59,305 nucleotides of DNA from Cyanobium usitatum str. Tous (GTDB lineage Bacteria > Cyanobacteriota > Cyanobacteriia > PCC-6307 > Cyanobiaceae): positions 1 to 59,305 of the forward strand of contig NZ_PXXO01000014.1 in the NCBI RefSeq assembly GCF_003011885.1, written 5' to 3'. Every line of letters begins with the position of its first letter. The first letter of the stretch is position 1. Below, piece after piece: positions 36,708 to 43,580 of the stretch. Made by a program: the position numbers and the translations under genes. Below the pieces are notes generated by a model. That model made no database searches and was not told the DNA's origin. It saw only the letters and a list, made by a program, of their open reading frames with translations.

Positions 36708-37394
36708 ATGGCCTCTTGGTCCCCTGGCCCAACTCCCCTAACAGCAGGGCTGTTAAAGCTGCTGCCCCTGGACTGGATCGCCAAACCACCAAGCCTGCAC
36801 GCCGATCTGGCGGCGGAATTACCCGAGGGGGGATGCCAGGGCAGTGATCCCATCCATTGGTGGGCCGCTGGCATGTACTCGGGGCGGCTGCGCCGGCAGC
36901 TTCTTTATCTGCGCACCCATCCGAATCCAGCAATGGTGGCAGTTCTGGTACAGCCACTAGCCGCAGGACTGGGCGCCGAACCTTGGGCCAGACCACCCCT
37001 GCTGGTTGCGATCCCCAGCTGGAAGCGGCGAGCCAACCCTCTGCCCGGCCTGCTGGGCAGAGCCCTTAGCTGGCAACTGGGCTGGCGCCAAGTACCCCTC
37101 CTGCAACGCAGTCGGGCAGTGCTGGGCCAGCACCACCTAGGCCGCGAACTGCGCTGGGCTAACCAGGCGGGAGCCTTTCGCTGCTCCGGGTCTGGGCAGC
37201 AACAGCACCCCCGGGAGAAAACAGCGGTGGTGCTCTTGGACGACATCCTTACGACGGGTGCTACGGCCTGCGCCGCCGCTGACAGCCTGCGCGAACAGGG
37301 CTGGCACGTGGCTGGCATGGCCTGCCTGGCCCGAACCCCGTGGCAGGGCCGTGATCTAAGATCGATTCGTCGCTTAGGCGACGGGCCGGGATAG
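36708..37394 (+). CDS. comF: ComF family phosphoribosyltransferase-like protein
   Basis: A 228-residue ComF/GntX-type protein linked to DNA uptake. It has YSGRLRRQLLYLRTHPNP (substrate loop), LLVAIPSWKRRANPLPGLLG and the PRPP-binding VVLLDDILTTGATACAAADS. The N-terminal zinc-ribbon cysteines of longer ComF proteins are missing. The last ten bases overlap tRNA-Phe, so the TAG stop lies within the tRNA acceptor/D region. Confidence 0.85.
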   Translation: MASWSPGPTPLTAGLLKLLPLDWIAKPPSLHADLAAELPEGGCQGSDPIHWWAAGMYSGRLRRQLLYLRTHPNPAMVAVLVQPLAAGLGAEPWARPPLLVAIPSWKRRANPLPGLLGRALSWQLGWRQVPLLQRSRAVLGQHHLGRELRWANQAGAFRCSGSGQQQHPREKTAVVLLDDILTTGATACAAADSLREQGWHVAGMACLARTPWQGRDLRSIRRLGDGPG

Positions 37395-37457
37395 CTCAGT
37401 TGGTAGAGCAGGCGATTGAAAATCGCCGTGTCCCCAGTTCAAATCTGGGTCCTGGCA
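37385..37457 (+). tRNA. trnF: tRNA-Phe (anticodon GAA)
   Basis: A full cloverleaf. The acceptor GCCGGGA pairs with TCCTGGC (one G-T), the anticodon arm is GGCGA-TTGAAAA-TCGCC with GAA at 37418-37420, and the T arm is around TTCAAAT. No encoded CCA. It overlaps the comF end by 10 bases. Confidence 0.97.
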
Positions 37458-37504
37458 TTCTCATCCCACTACTTTCCTTCCGCGAAAAGCCTGCAGGGTT
37501 TGGG

Positions 37505-37789
37505 ATGGCTCAACTAGAAACAGCTGAATATTGCAGCACCATGCGTGAGCATCCACTGAACTCCAACCGGATGTTCAATAACGCCGACAGCTTCGCTCAG
37601 GCCTTTGATGAAGCCTGGCAAAAGCATGAACATAGCGATCCCCACCACGGACTTGATCCAGCAGCCAAGGTCGATCTGATGCTCGAGGGGCTTGGCGACC
37701 ATCCCTTTCTACAAAAACAACCAGAGCTGGCCCGGCAAGTAGCCGCTTTTCGCCTCCGCCTCTTGGGGTTGGCTAGGCCCAGCCAGTAG
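37505..37789 (+). CDS. hypothetical protein at the edge of the phycobilisome locus
   Basis: About 94 residues, hydrophilic and rich in His, Asp and Glu in the middle (SFAQAFDEAWQKHEHSDPHH), with a helical C-terminus (GDHPFLQKQPELARQVAAFR). ATGs at 37505, 37541 and 37571 are all possible. Not recognised. It lies between tRNA-Phe and cpcT in the same direction; the 29-base gap to cpcT suggests co-transcription. Confidence 0.6.
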   Translation: MAQLETAEYCSTMREHPLNSNRMFNNADSFAQAFDEAWQKHEHSDPHHGLDPAAKVDLMLEGLGDHPFLQKQPELARQVAAFRLRLLGLARPSQ

Positions 37790-37818
37790 CGTCAGCCTCA
37801 CAGCCGTGTAATGGCGTG

Positions 37819-38421
37819 ATGGCGAGCTCCTTGGAGCGATTGGTGCGGATGTTGAGCGGTGGCTTCAGCAACCAGGAGCAGGCTTTTGAGAATCCGCCCC
37901 TCTACGCCCACATCCTGGTCAAATTCCGCCCCCTCCCCCAGCTGGCACCGGGCTCCCTGCTGCTGGAGCAGAGCTATGCGATTAACCCTGCAGCTCCCTA
38001 CCGAATTCGAGTATTGAGGGTGGAAGCACTGAACGGCCAGCTGACGATCGTCAACCAGGCGCTGGCAGAAGATCAACGCTTCTGGGGAGCGGTAGAGGAC
38101 AGCGAACTCCGTGGCCGGATTCAAACCAGTGACCTATTGCCCCTCGATGGCTGCGCCTACGTGGTGCGAGAAGAGAGCGAAGGATTCGTGGGAGAAGTGG
38201 AGCCTGGATGTCGCTGTCTGGTGGAGCGCAAGGGAGCCACCTCCTACCTGGTGAGCCGGCTGGAGCTAAACCCAGCTGGCATGCGCACGATCGACAGGGG
38301 CCACGATCCCATCACCCACGAACATCTCTGGGGATCGCTGGCGGGTGCCTTTGAATTTGCCCGAACCGACGACTACAACGACGAGATACCAGCCCATTGG
38401 TCTGAGCAGTGGGGCGATTGA
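37819..38421 (+). CDS. cpcT: phycobiliprotein lyase, CpcT type
   Basis: A 200-residue CpeT/CpcT-family lyase that attaches bilin to Cys153/155 of phycocyanin beta. Motifs: SNQEQAFENPPLYAHILVKF, LAPGSLLLEQSYAINPAAPY, YRIRVLRVE and DGCAYVVREESEGFVGEVEP followed by GCRCLVERKGATSYLVSRLE, all in the order seen for CpcT. A GTG three bases earlier could also start it. Located just upstream of cpcBA, so the PC beta site is its probable target; the second family member (46835) belongs to PE. Confidence 0.88.
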   Translation: MASSLERLVRMLSGGFSNQEQAFENPPLYAHILVKFRPLPQLAPGSLLLEQSYAINPAAPYRIRVLRVEALNGQLTIVNQALAEDQRFWGAVEDSELRGRIQTSDLLPLDGCAYVVREESEGFVGEVEPGCRCLVERKGATSYLVSRLELNPAGMRTIDRGHDPITHEHLWGSLAGAFEFARTDDYNDEIPAHWSEQWGD

Positions 38422-38437
38422 GTGGCGCGATTGAGTC

Positions 38438-38851
38438 TCAGGCGCTGAGCTCATCGAGAAAGGGTTGCTCCTCTTCATCAAGGAAGGGCTCCTCGGCCAG
38501 GCTGTCATCCAGAAAGCTATCCTGTAGAGCCTCCTGGGCATGGGCCAGCTGGGGGGCAGCAACTGGACGCAGGTGACGGCCTACGCCTTGATTCTCGATG
38601 CCTTTTAGCAAGGCTTCAAGACGAGCCAGTCGGTCTTCGGTGTCATCGAGTCGTAGCTCCGTCTCATCAGACAAAACGCCCTGGCTACCTGCCTGGCCCT
38701 CAAGCAGCGGTTCGAGCCTCAACTCCTGAGCGGCAAGCCGCTCCTCCAGTTCAAGGAGGCGGAAGGTGATCGCTTCAGCAACTTCCGAGAGGGTCTGCAG
38801 CTGGTCAGCCAGCCGCTGGGTGCAGTCTGCAACCTTTAGCTCAACAGCCAT
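38438..38851 (-). CDS. conserved coiled-coil protein of the rod locus
   Basis: A 137-residue acidic protein. The N-terminal half is a likely coiled coil (LADQLQTLSEVAEAITFRLL, then ELEERLAAQELRLEPLLEG). The C-terminus carries repeated acidic FLDD/FLDEE motifs. Start ATG 38851 (MAVELKVADC). It is convergent with cpcT and divergent from cpcB. Function unknown; genes of this type are commonly found at the ends of Synechococcus rod loci, which is general knowledge and not shown by homology here. Confidence 0.7.
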   Translation of the reverse strand: MAVELKVADCTQRLADQLQTLSEVAEAITFRLLELEERLAAQELRLEPLLEGQAGSQGVLSDETELRLDDTEDRLARLEALLKGIENQGVGRHLRPVAAPQLAHAQEALQDSFLDDSLAEEPFLDEEEQPFLDELSA

Positions 38852-39365
38852 AACCAGAGCCGATGGAATGGGCGGATGGTATCGGCGCAGCCCGGAAGCG
38901 CCAGGGGTTGGCGCCCCAAAGCCTGCAGCGCAGCGTTTGTAACGATTCCAAAAGCCTTGTGAACCAACCAAAACAGGCCATGTGGAACAGCGAAGGACAA
39001 GCGGTGCTTGCCAACCAATACGGAATGGCCAGGGAACGCCTCAAGAGCTCGAGTCATTGCTCAATCGCAAGTTGTGGAAGGCCAAGTTTTTTGAAAAACG
39101 CCCCACCCACCGCATTGTCGAGCGCAAAATGAGGCCCTTGCCGTGGCCCCCTGCACCGAGCAAAACCCTCCAGGCCTTGGGGCAATGACCGTTTGTTAAG
39201 GGAGCAGTAGGCAAGCAGGCATCTTGATGAGAATGGGCGAACCAAGTTGACAACAGCCAGGTTGCTGCTCCCTGCCCACAAGGGGCACTGCGCAGCCCTG
39301 GGCCCTGACCAGCCTGGAACCCCTATCCACCCTTCCGACTATTCGTCGCGACTAGGAGCCTCCCA
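38852..39365. other. upstream region of cpcBA with a possible broken small gene
   Basis: 514 bases before cpcB. It must contain the cpcBA promoter and a long leader. At about 38979-39188 two overlapping frames together read as one plausible small basic protein: MWNSEGQAVLANQYGMARER in one, then LESLLNRKLWKAKFFEKR and PTHRIVERK in another. No known family is recognised. Confidence 0.4.
38979..39188 (+). pseudogene. possible frameshifted small gene upstream of cpcB
   Basis: Frame A reads MWNSEGQAVLANQYGMARER, and at about 39045 the sense passes to frame C, which reads LESLLNRKLWKAKFFEKRP, then THRIVERKMRPLPW, and ends at TGA 39188. Helix-like, basic and free of stops in the joined reading. Evidence is composition only. 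A single-base error or true frameshift would explain it; it may instead be chance open sequence. Confidence 0.3.
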
Positions 39366-39884
39366 ATGTTCGACGCCTTCACCAAGGTTGTAGCCCAGGC
39401 TGATGCCCGTGGCGAATTCATCAACGCCGGTCAAATCGACGCGCTTGCGGCGATGGTTTCCGAGAGCAACAAGCGGATGGATGCTGTGAACCGCATCACC
39501 TCCAACGCATCCAAGATCGTCACCAATGCGGCCCGCGATCTTTTTGAAGCTCAGCCGGCGCTAACGGCTCCTGGGGGGAACGCCTACACCAGCCGCCGCA
39601 TGGCTGCGTGCCTACGCGATATGGACATCATCCTCCGTTACATCACATACGCCATTTTCAACGGCGATGCATCCGTGCTGGAAGACCGCTGCCTCAACGG
39701 CCTGCGGGAGACCTACCTCGCCCTCGGCGTTCCTGGCAATTCGGTTGCTGAAGGCGTTCGCAAGATGAAGGCCGCCGCCATTGCAATTGCCAACGACCGC
39801 AACGGCATCACCCAGGGAGATTGCTCAGCTTTAATCAGCGAAATCGGCACCTACTTCGACCGCGCTGCAGCAGCCGTCGGCTGA
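39366..39884 (+). CDS. cpcB: phycocyanin beta subunit
   Basis: A 172-residue C-phycocyanin beta chain. It has [20 protein letters not shown] at the start, chromophore Cys82 in [16 protein letters not shown] and Cys153 in [21 protein letters not shown] is typical. It lacks the extra Cys50/61 of phycoerythrin. It is the alpha/beta hexamer partner of CpcA in the inner rod. cpcA follows after 42 bases. Confidence 0.97.
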   Translation: MFDAFTKVVAQADARGEFINAGQIDALAAMVSESNKRMDAVNRITSNASKIVTNAARDLFEAQPALTAPGGNAYTSRRMAACLRDMDIILRYITYAIFNGDASVLEDRCLNGLRETYLALGVPGNSVAEGVRKMKAAAIAIANDRNGITQGDCSALISEIGTYFDRAAAAVG

Positions 39885-39926
39885 TCAGCTCACTAAAAAG
39901 TCAAACCAACTTATTCCCCCCTTCCA

Positions 39927-40415
39927 ATGAAGACTCCCCTTACCGAAGCCGTCGCAGCCGCTGATTCCCAGGGACGGTTCCTCTCAAACACTGAGCTCAA
40001 CTCAGCTTTTGGTCGCTTTGACCGCGCCAAAAATGCTCTTGCAGCTGCTAAGGGCCTAACAGCCAAAGCAGACAACTTGGTGAACGGCGCTGCCCAGGCC
40101 GTTTACAACAAGTTTCCCTACACCACCCAGATGCAGGGTGCAAACTATGCCGCTGACGCCCGTGGCAAGGCCAAGTGCTCCCGTGACATCGGCTACTACC
40201 TCCGCATGGTCACCTACTGCCTCGTGGCTGGTGGCACCGGCCCCATGGATGAGTACCTGATAGCCGGGATTGATGAAATCAATCGCGCTTTTGAGCTCTC
40301 CCCCTCCTGGTATGTGGAAGCTCTTAACTACATCAAGGCCAACCATGGCCTTGCCGGCGAAGCAGCAACAGAAGCAAACAATTACCTCGATTACGCAATC
40401 AACGCACTTGTTTGA
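39927..40415 (+). CDS. cpcA: phycocyanin alpha subunit
   Basis: A 162-residue phycocyanin alpha chain. Chromophore Cys84 is in [18 protein letters not shown]; the N-terminus [20 protein letters not shown] and C-terminus [12 protein letters not shown] are canonical. Which bilin sits on Cys84 depends on the lyase (CpcE/F, RpcE/F or RpcG), and no such alpha-PC lyase is in this window. A strong terminator follows. Confidence 0.97.
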   Translation: MKTPLTEAVAAADSQGRFLSNTELNSAFGRFDRAKNALAAAKGLTAKADNLVNGAAQAVYNKFPYTTQMQGANYAADARGKAKCSRDIGYYLRMVTYCLVAGGTGPMDEYLIAGIDEINRAFELSPSWYVEALNYIKANHGLAGEAATEANNYLDYAINALV

Positions 40416-40440
40416 TCAGGCTTCCTGTAAAAAGTGATTA

Positions 40441-40475
40441 ATAGCCTCCCCGCTCAAGGGAGGCTATTTTTATTG
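40441..40475 (+). terminator. rho-independent terminator of cpcBA
   Basis: ATAGCCTCCC and GGGAGGCTAT pair over 10 bp around a 7-base loop, followed by a T-rich tail (TTTTTATT). It closes the cpcBA unit. Confidence 0.93.
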
Positions 40476-40608
40476 AACAAATAAAAGATATAAAGACTTG
40501 CATGCAGAATGTGCGACAAGGCAATAGGCATGTTGCATTAGGCGCGCGCGAAGATTCGAGAAAGACTAGACAGCCCGGGGAAACCGTCCTCCTGCCAAAA
40601 AAACCACC

Positions 40609-41025
40609 ATGCCGCCCAATGAAATTTTTTGCATAAAAGACTTAATAAACCAAGCTGGAGAGGAACAGGAGATTCAGTACGGTACGAGCGAGGCACGCTT
40701 GCGCATAGACCTAAGAATTGACGACATTGGGCTTTGGAAATCCCATCACGACAAACATCCTGGCAACAAAAATCTTCTACTTGCCTGCGAAAGTAACAGC
40801 GGTGAATTATCAGACACCAATCTGACCTGGGTTGTCGGAGCGGCAATCCGTTCAGCCGTGGTTGAAGGAACGTCCGGAGCAAGGGATCTACTTAAAAACC
40901 TCGGAGTGTCAGAAGAACTAGTGGATCTGGCAGCTGAATACTGTCCAGACCTTGGCGGGACAGCAGTCTGGGCATTCCATTTGGAGCGACATGGCTGGCT
41001 GACCGCTACTCCTGTGGAATCGTGA
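40609..41025 (+). CDS. unknown protein paired with an allophycocyanin-like gene
   Basis: A 138-residue protein that I do not recognise. Composition is soluble and acidic, with mixed alpha and beta segments (ARLRIDLRIDDIGLWKSHHD, NLLLACESNSGELSDTNLTW) and a C-terminal segment (DLLKNLGVSEELVDLAAEYC). Its TGA overlaps the GTG start of the next gene (GTGA), which argues for co-translation and perhaps interaction with that phycobiliprotein-like product. It begins a second transcription unit after the cpcBA terminator. Confidence 0.7.
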   Translation: MPPNEIFCIKDLINQAGEEQEIQYGTSEARLRIDLRIDDIGLWKSHHDKHPGNKNLLLACESNSGELSDTNLTWVVGAAIRSAVVEGTSGARDLLKNLGVSEELVDLAAEYCPDLGGTAVWAFHLERHGWLTATPVES

Positions 41026-41615
41026 ACCTGACTAAAGAAGCTCAGCAGAAAGTGGTGATCAGCCAACTTGCCAAGGCTGCAAAAGTATGCGGGATAAGCA
41101 ATCGCAACAACCTCCCCGAAGAGGCAGGAGTGATGATAGCTAAAGCCGATACTTCCAAACGGTTCCTAAGCGCAGAAGAATTAAAAACAATATGTAACTG
41201 TTGCAATACCTCAGAAGATGCCATTGAGCTACTGATAGCGGAGTCAAAGCAGGTAATCGACAAAGCAAGGCGACAATTACTAGCCCAACAACCACAGCTC
41301 ACACTAGCTGGCGGAGAGCTATACCCGGAACCAAGGGCAGAAGCCTGCTGGCGCGATTGCCAACAGTTTCTGCGTGTGATCATTTACGGGGTGGCGTGCG
41401 ATTGCACAGAAATAACAGATATGGCCGGCATGAGCGCATTACGTCAGTTATACAAAGAGATGGAAGTACCTATCCCTGCGATGATGTATGTGCTATCCCG
41501 GATGCGTACACTAACCACACAGCTCCTAGAAACTTCAGGGCATGGTCATGAGGCTACCTGCCTCAACAAGGCTTTTGATAACCTGTGCAGCGCTCTGCTA
41601 CCAACCGAGCCCTGA
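41022..41615 (+). CDS. divergent phycobiliprotein-fold protein, allophycocyanin-alpha-like
   Basis: A 197-residue protein with a phycobilisome (PF00502-type) domain. IAKADTSKRFLSAEELKTIC matches helices X-Y-A. AGGELYPEPRAEACWRDCQQ followed by FLRVIIYGV matches the bilin region, with Cys109 at the place of Cys81/82/84. GMSALRQLYKEMEVPI matches the GLVGVREMYKSLGTPI stretch of allophycocyanin alpha. It has about 30 extra N-terminal residues and eight cysteines. The Asp after the bilin Cys (RD) is kept, so bilin binding is possible. GTG start, overlapping the upstream gene. The role is unknown. Confidence 0.75.
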   Translation: MNLTKEAQQKVVISQLAKAAKVCGISNRNNLPEEAGVMIAKADTSKRFLSAEELKTICNCCNTSEDAIELLIAESKQVIDKARRQLLAQQPQLTLAGGELYPEPRAEACWRDCQQFLRVIIYGVACDCTEITDMAGMSALRQLYKEMEVPIPAMMYVLSRMRTLTTQLLETSGHGHEATCLNKAFDNLCSALLPTEP

Positions 41616-41715
41616 TAACAGGAAGTGAAGCAAACCAAGCGAGCGATTACCGAAGCGAGCGCAATCACAGAACATAGATGTGTCTGACCACTAGAGAATC
41701 AAATCCTGCCTGAAA

Positions 41716-42447
41716 ATGAATCAAAAGCATCAAGCATTTTTGCTACCGGAAGTTCCAAGCCAATGGAGTGCTCCTGAGAAATGCAAACCAACTGCGGCTC
41801 AGCATCAACCCGTAGACGCGCGAGGTGCATGCTGGACCAACCGTGTTCTGGAACCACTTGATCTGCGTCAGGCAAACCTTTGTCGTATAGACATAAGAGG
41901 TGCAGATCTATCTTCCTGCCTACTAGAGGGATGCAGTTTAAAACTTGCCCGCTATGATAAAAATACTCGTGTACCCGTTGGTATTAATCTTGAAAAGTCA
42001 GGTGCAGTAGGGCCTGGCGCAGCTCTTAATGGGGCATTTTTGAATGGTGCAGATCTCAGGGGTATGGACCTACAGAACACCAACTTCATGGGTGCGTACC
42101 TAAGCGGATGTGACCTAAGTGGTGCAGTATTAGACGGAGCACGTTTTGTAGGAGCAGACCTAAGGTTTGCAAAAATGCAAGGCAGTCGTTGCATAGGCGC
42201 ACGCTTTACCGGTAGCCAGTTGCAACAGACAGACTTTAGGGCCGCTAATTTAACAGATGCAATCCTAGATGGGGCTGAAAGTATCAAGGGGGCTGACTTC
42301 AGTCAAGCTACGGGTTTGGACACGATACAGCTAGCCAACCTCCTAACTCGCTCACACATCGAACTGGATTGCTGGAACCCACTCACTAGGCAAGCGACCC
42401 GGACGACACTGGAATCGCTGCTGGGATCCACAACAAGTCCCGCATAG
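41716..42447 (+). CDS. pentapeptide-repeat protein of the rod locus
   Basis: A 243-residue protein with pentapeptide repeats (A[D/N]LxX): LRQANLCRIDIRGADLSSCL, ALNGAFLNGADLRGMDLQNT, NFMGAYLSGCDLSGAVLDGA and RFVGADLRFAKMQGSRC. These fold as a right-handed beta-helix. N-terminal (about 45 residues) and C-terminal (about 45) parts are non-repetitive. It lies between the allophycocyanin-like gene and the linker genes in the same direction. Function unknown; a scaffold or assembly role is only a guess. Confidence 0.85.
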   Translation: MNQKHQAFLLPEVPSQWSAPEKCKPTAAQHQPVDARGACWTNRVLEPLDLRQANLCRIDIRGADLSSCLLEGCSLKLARYDKNTRVPVGINLEKSGAVGPGAALNGAFLNGADLRGMDLQNTNFMGAYLSGCDLSGAVLDGARFVGADLRFAKMQGSRCIGARFTGSQLQQTDFRAANLTDAILDGAESIKGADFSQATGLDTIQLANLLTRSHIELDCWNPLTRQATRTTLESLLGSTTSPA

Positions 42448-42563
42448 CGCGCTGGCAATGGCAGACAAAGCGAAGCGATTGAAACAAAAGATTGAGGTTT
42501 ATAAAGCTACGGTCGAGGGCTATGGGATGCCGGGGATAATTGCAAGGTATCGCCACGAAAGTC

Positions 42564-43448
42564 ATGCCGTTTGGTCCAGCCTCCATCCTGGGTGTGGAGA
42601 GCTTCTCCCAAGAGTGCGAGGCACCACGTGAGCTAGTTCCAGGGGACGACGACCAAGCGAAGGAGTCAGTAATCCGGGCTGTCTACAGACAGGTGCTTGG
42701 GAATGCCTACGTCATGGAGAGCGAACGACAAGTTGTTGCAGAATCGCAGTTCAAGCTAGGTGAGATCAGCGTTAGAGAACTGGTAAGACGTATCGCAAAA
42801 AGCGATCTTTATAGCACGCGCTTTTTTGACTCATGCGCGCGATACCGCTATATCGAACTAGCTTTTCGCCACCTACTCGGACGTGCTCCAGCAGATTTTG
42901 AGGAAATGCGGGGGCATGCCGAAAGACTAGATACAAGTGGCTACGAAGCAGACATCGACAGCTTCTTAGATTCTGACGAATATCAGAACACCTTTGGTGA
43001 GTGGACAGTTCCATATCAGCGTGGGTGGAAAACAGAATCCTGTGCAACGCTTCAAGAGTTCACCTGGTCATTCCAGTTGCTACGTGGCAACAGCAGCAGC
43101 AGCCTAAAAGGCAACTTGGCTGGAATCAGGAGCCGTCTTGGCGGTGCTGCCTATCAAAACCGCCCCCTTCCTGTGGTAGCTCCCTCATCACAAGATTCCC
43201 AAGGCTGGAGCTTCCGGCCAGCTGCCAACCTGACAGATCCCGTGACCCGGATAGGTGTACTCGCAGGTGAAGCAGGCAAAGTCTATCGAGTTGAAGTAAC
43301 AGCATACAGGGCCAATAACGTGCGACCCACATCACGCTATAGGAAAGCGAACAGAGTACTCTTCGTCCCATTCAACAAGCTATCTGAGCAGTATCAACTT
43401 ATTCACCGCGAAGGCGGCAAGATCGCAAGCATCACACCATTAAGCTGA
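42564..43448 (+). CDS. cpeC: phycobilisome rod linker, CpeC-type
   Basis: A 294-residue phycoerythrin-associated rod linker. It opens MPFGPASILGVESFS, has one phycobilisome linker domain (about residues 30-170: AVYRQVLGNAYVMESERQVV, RFFDSCARYRYIELAFRHLL, DSFLDSDEYQNTFGEWTVPY) and a C-terminal CpcD-like domain (YRVEVTAYRANN, VLFVPFNKLSEQYQLIHREG). The ATG at 42564 gives the family N-terminus. Domain order matches the CpeC group, which joins PE-I hexamers to PC. The assignment within the CpeC/CpeD/CpeE set is by resemblance. Confidence 0.82.
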   Translation: MPFGPASILGVESFSQECEAPRELVPGDDDQAKESVIRAVYRQVLGNAYVMESERQVVAESQFKLGEISVRELVRRIAKSDLYSTRFFDSCARYRYIELAFRHLLGRAPADFEEMRGHAERLDTSGYEADIDSFLDSDEYQNTFGEWTVPYQRGWKTESCATLQEFTWSFQLLRGNSSSSLKGNLAGIRSRLGGAAYQNRPLPVVAPSSQDSQGWSFRPAANLTDPVTRIGVLAGEAGKVYRVEVTAYRANNVRPTSRYRKANRVLFVPFNKLSEQYQLIHREGGKIASITPLS

Positions 43449-43580
43449 TCCATTGCCAAAACCAGCCCTATTTAGCAACAGAGTTCCCAAATCAGCAAAA
43501 AACAAAGGAATTAGATGTCCAAAAACGTCTAACGACTTATCTTCCAACTAACAAAGCAAGTCCGCTAATCCCATAGCCCC

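Noticed and set aside
42458-42631. 57-codon ORF (MADKAKRLKQKIEVYKATVE...) overlapping the cpeC start
   Set aside because: It looks protein-like at first, but it runs into the cpeC coding region, lacks a ribosome-binding site and matches no family. I could not separate it from chance.
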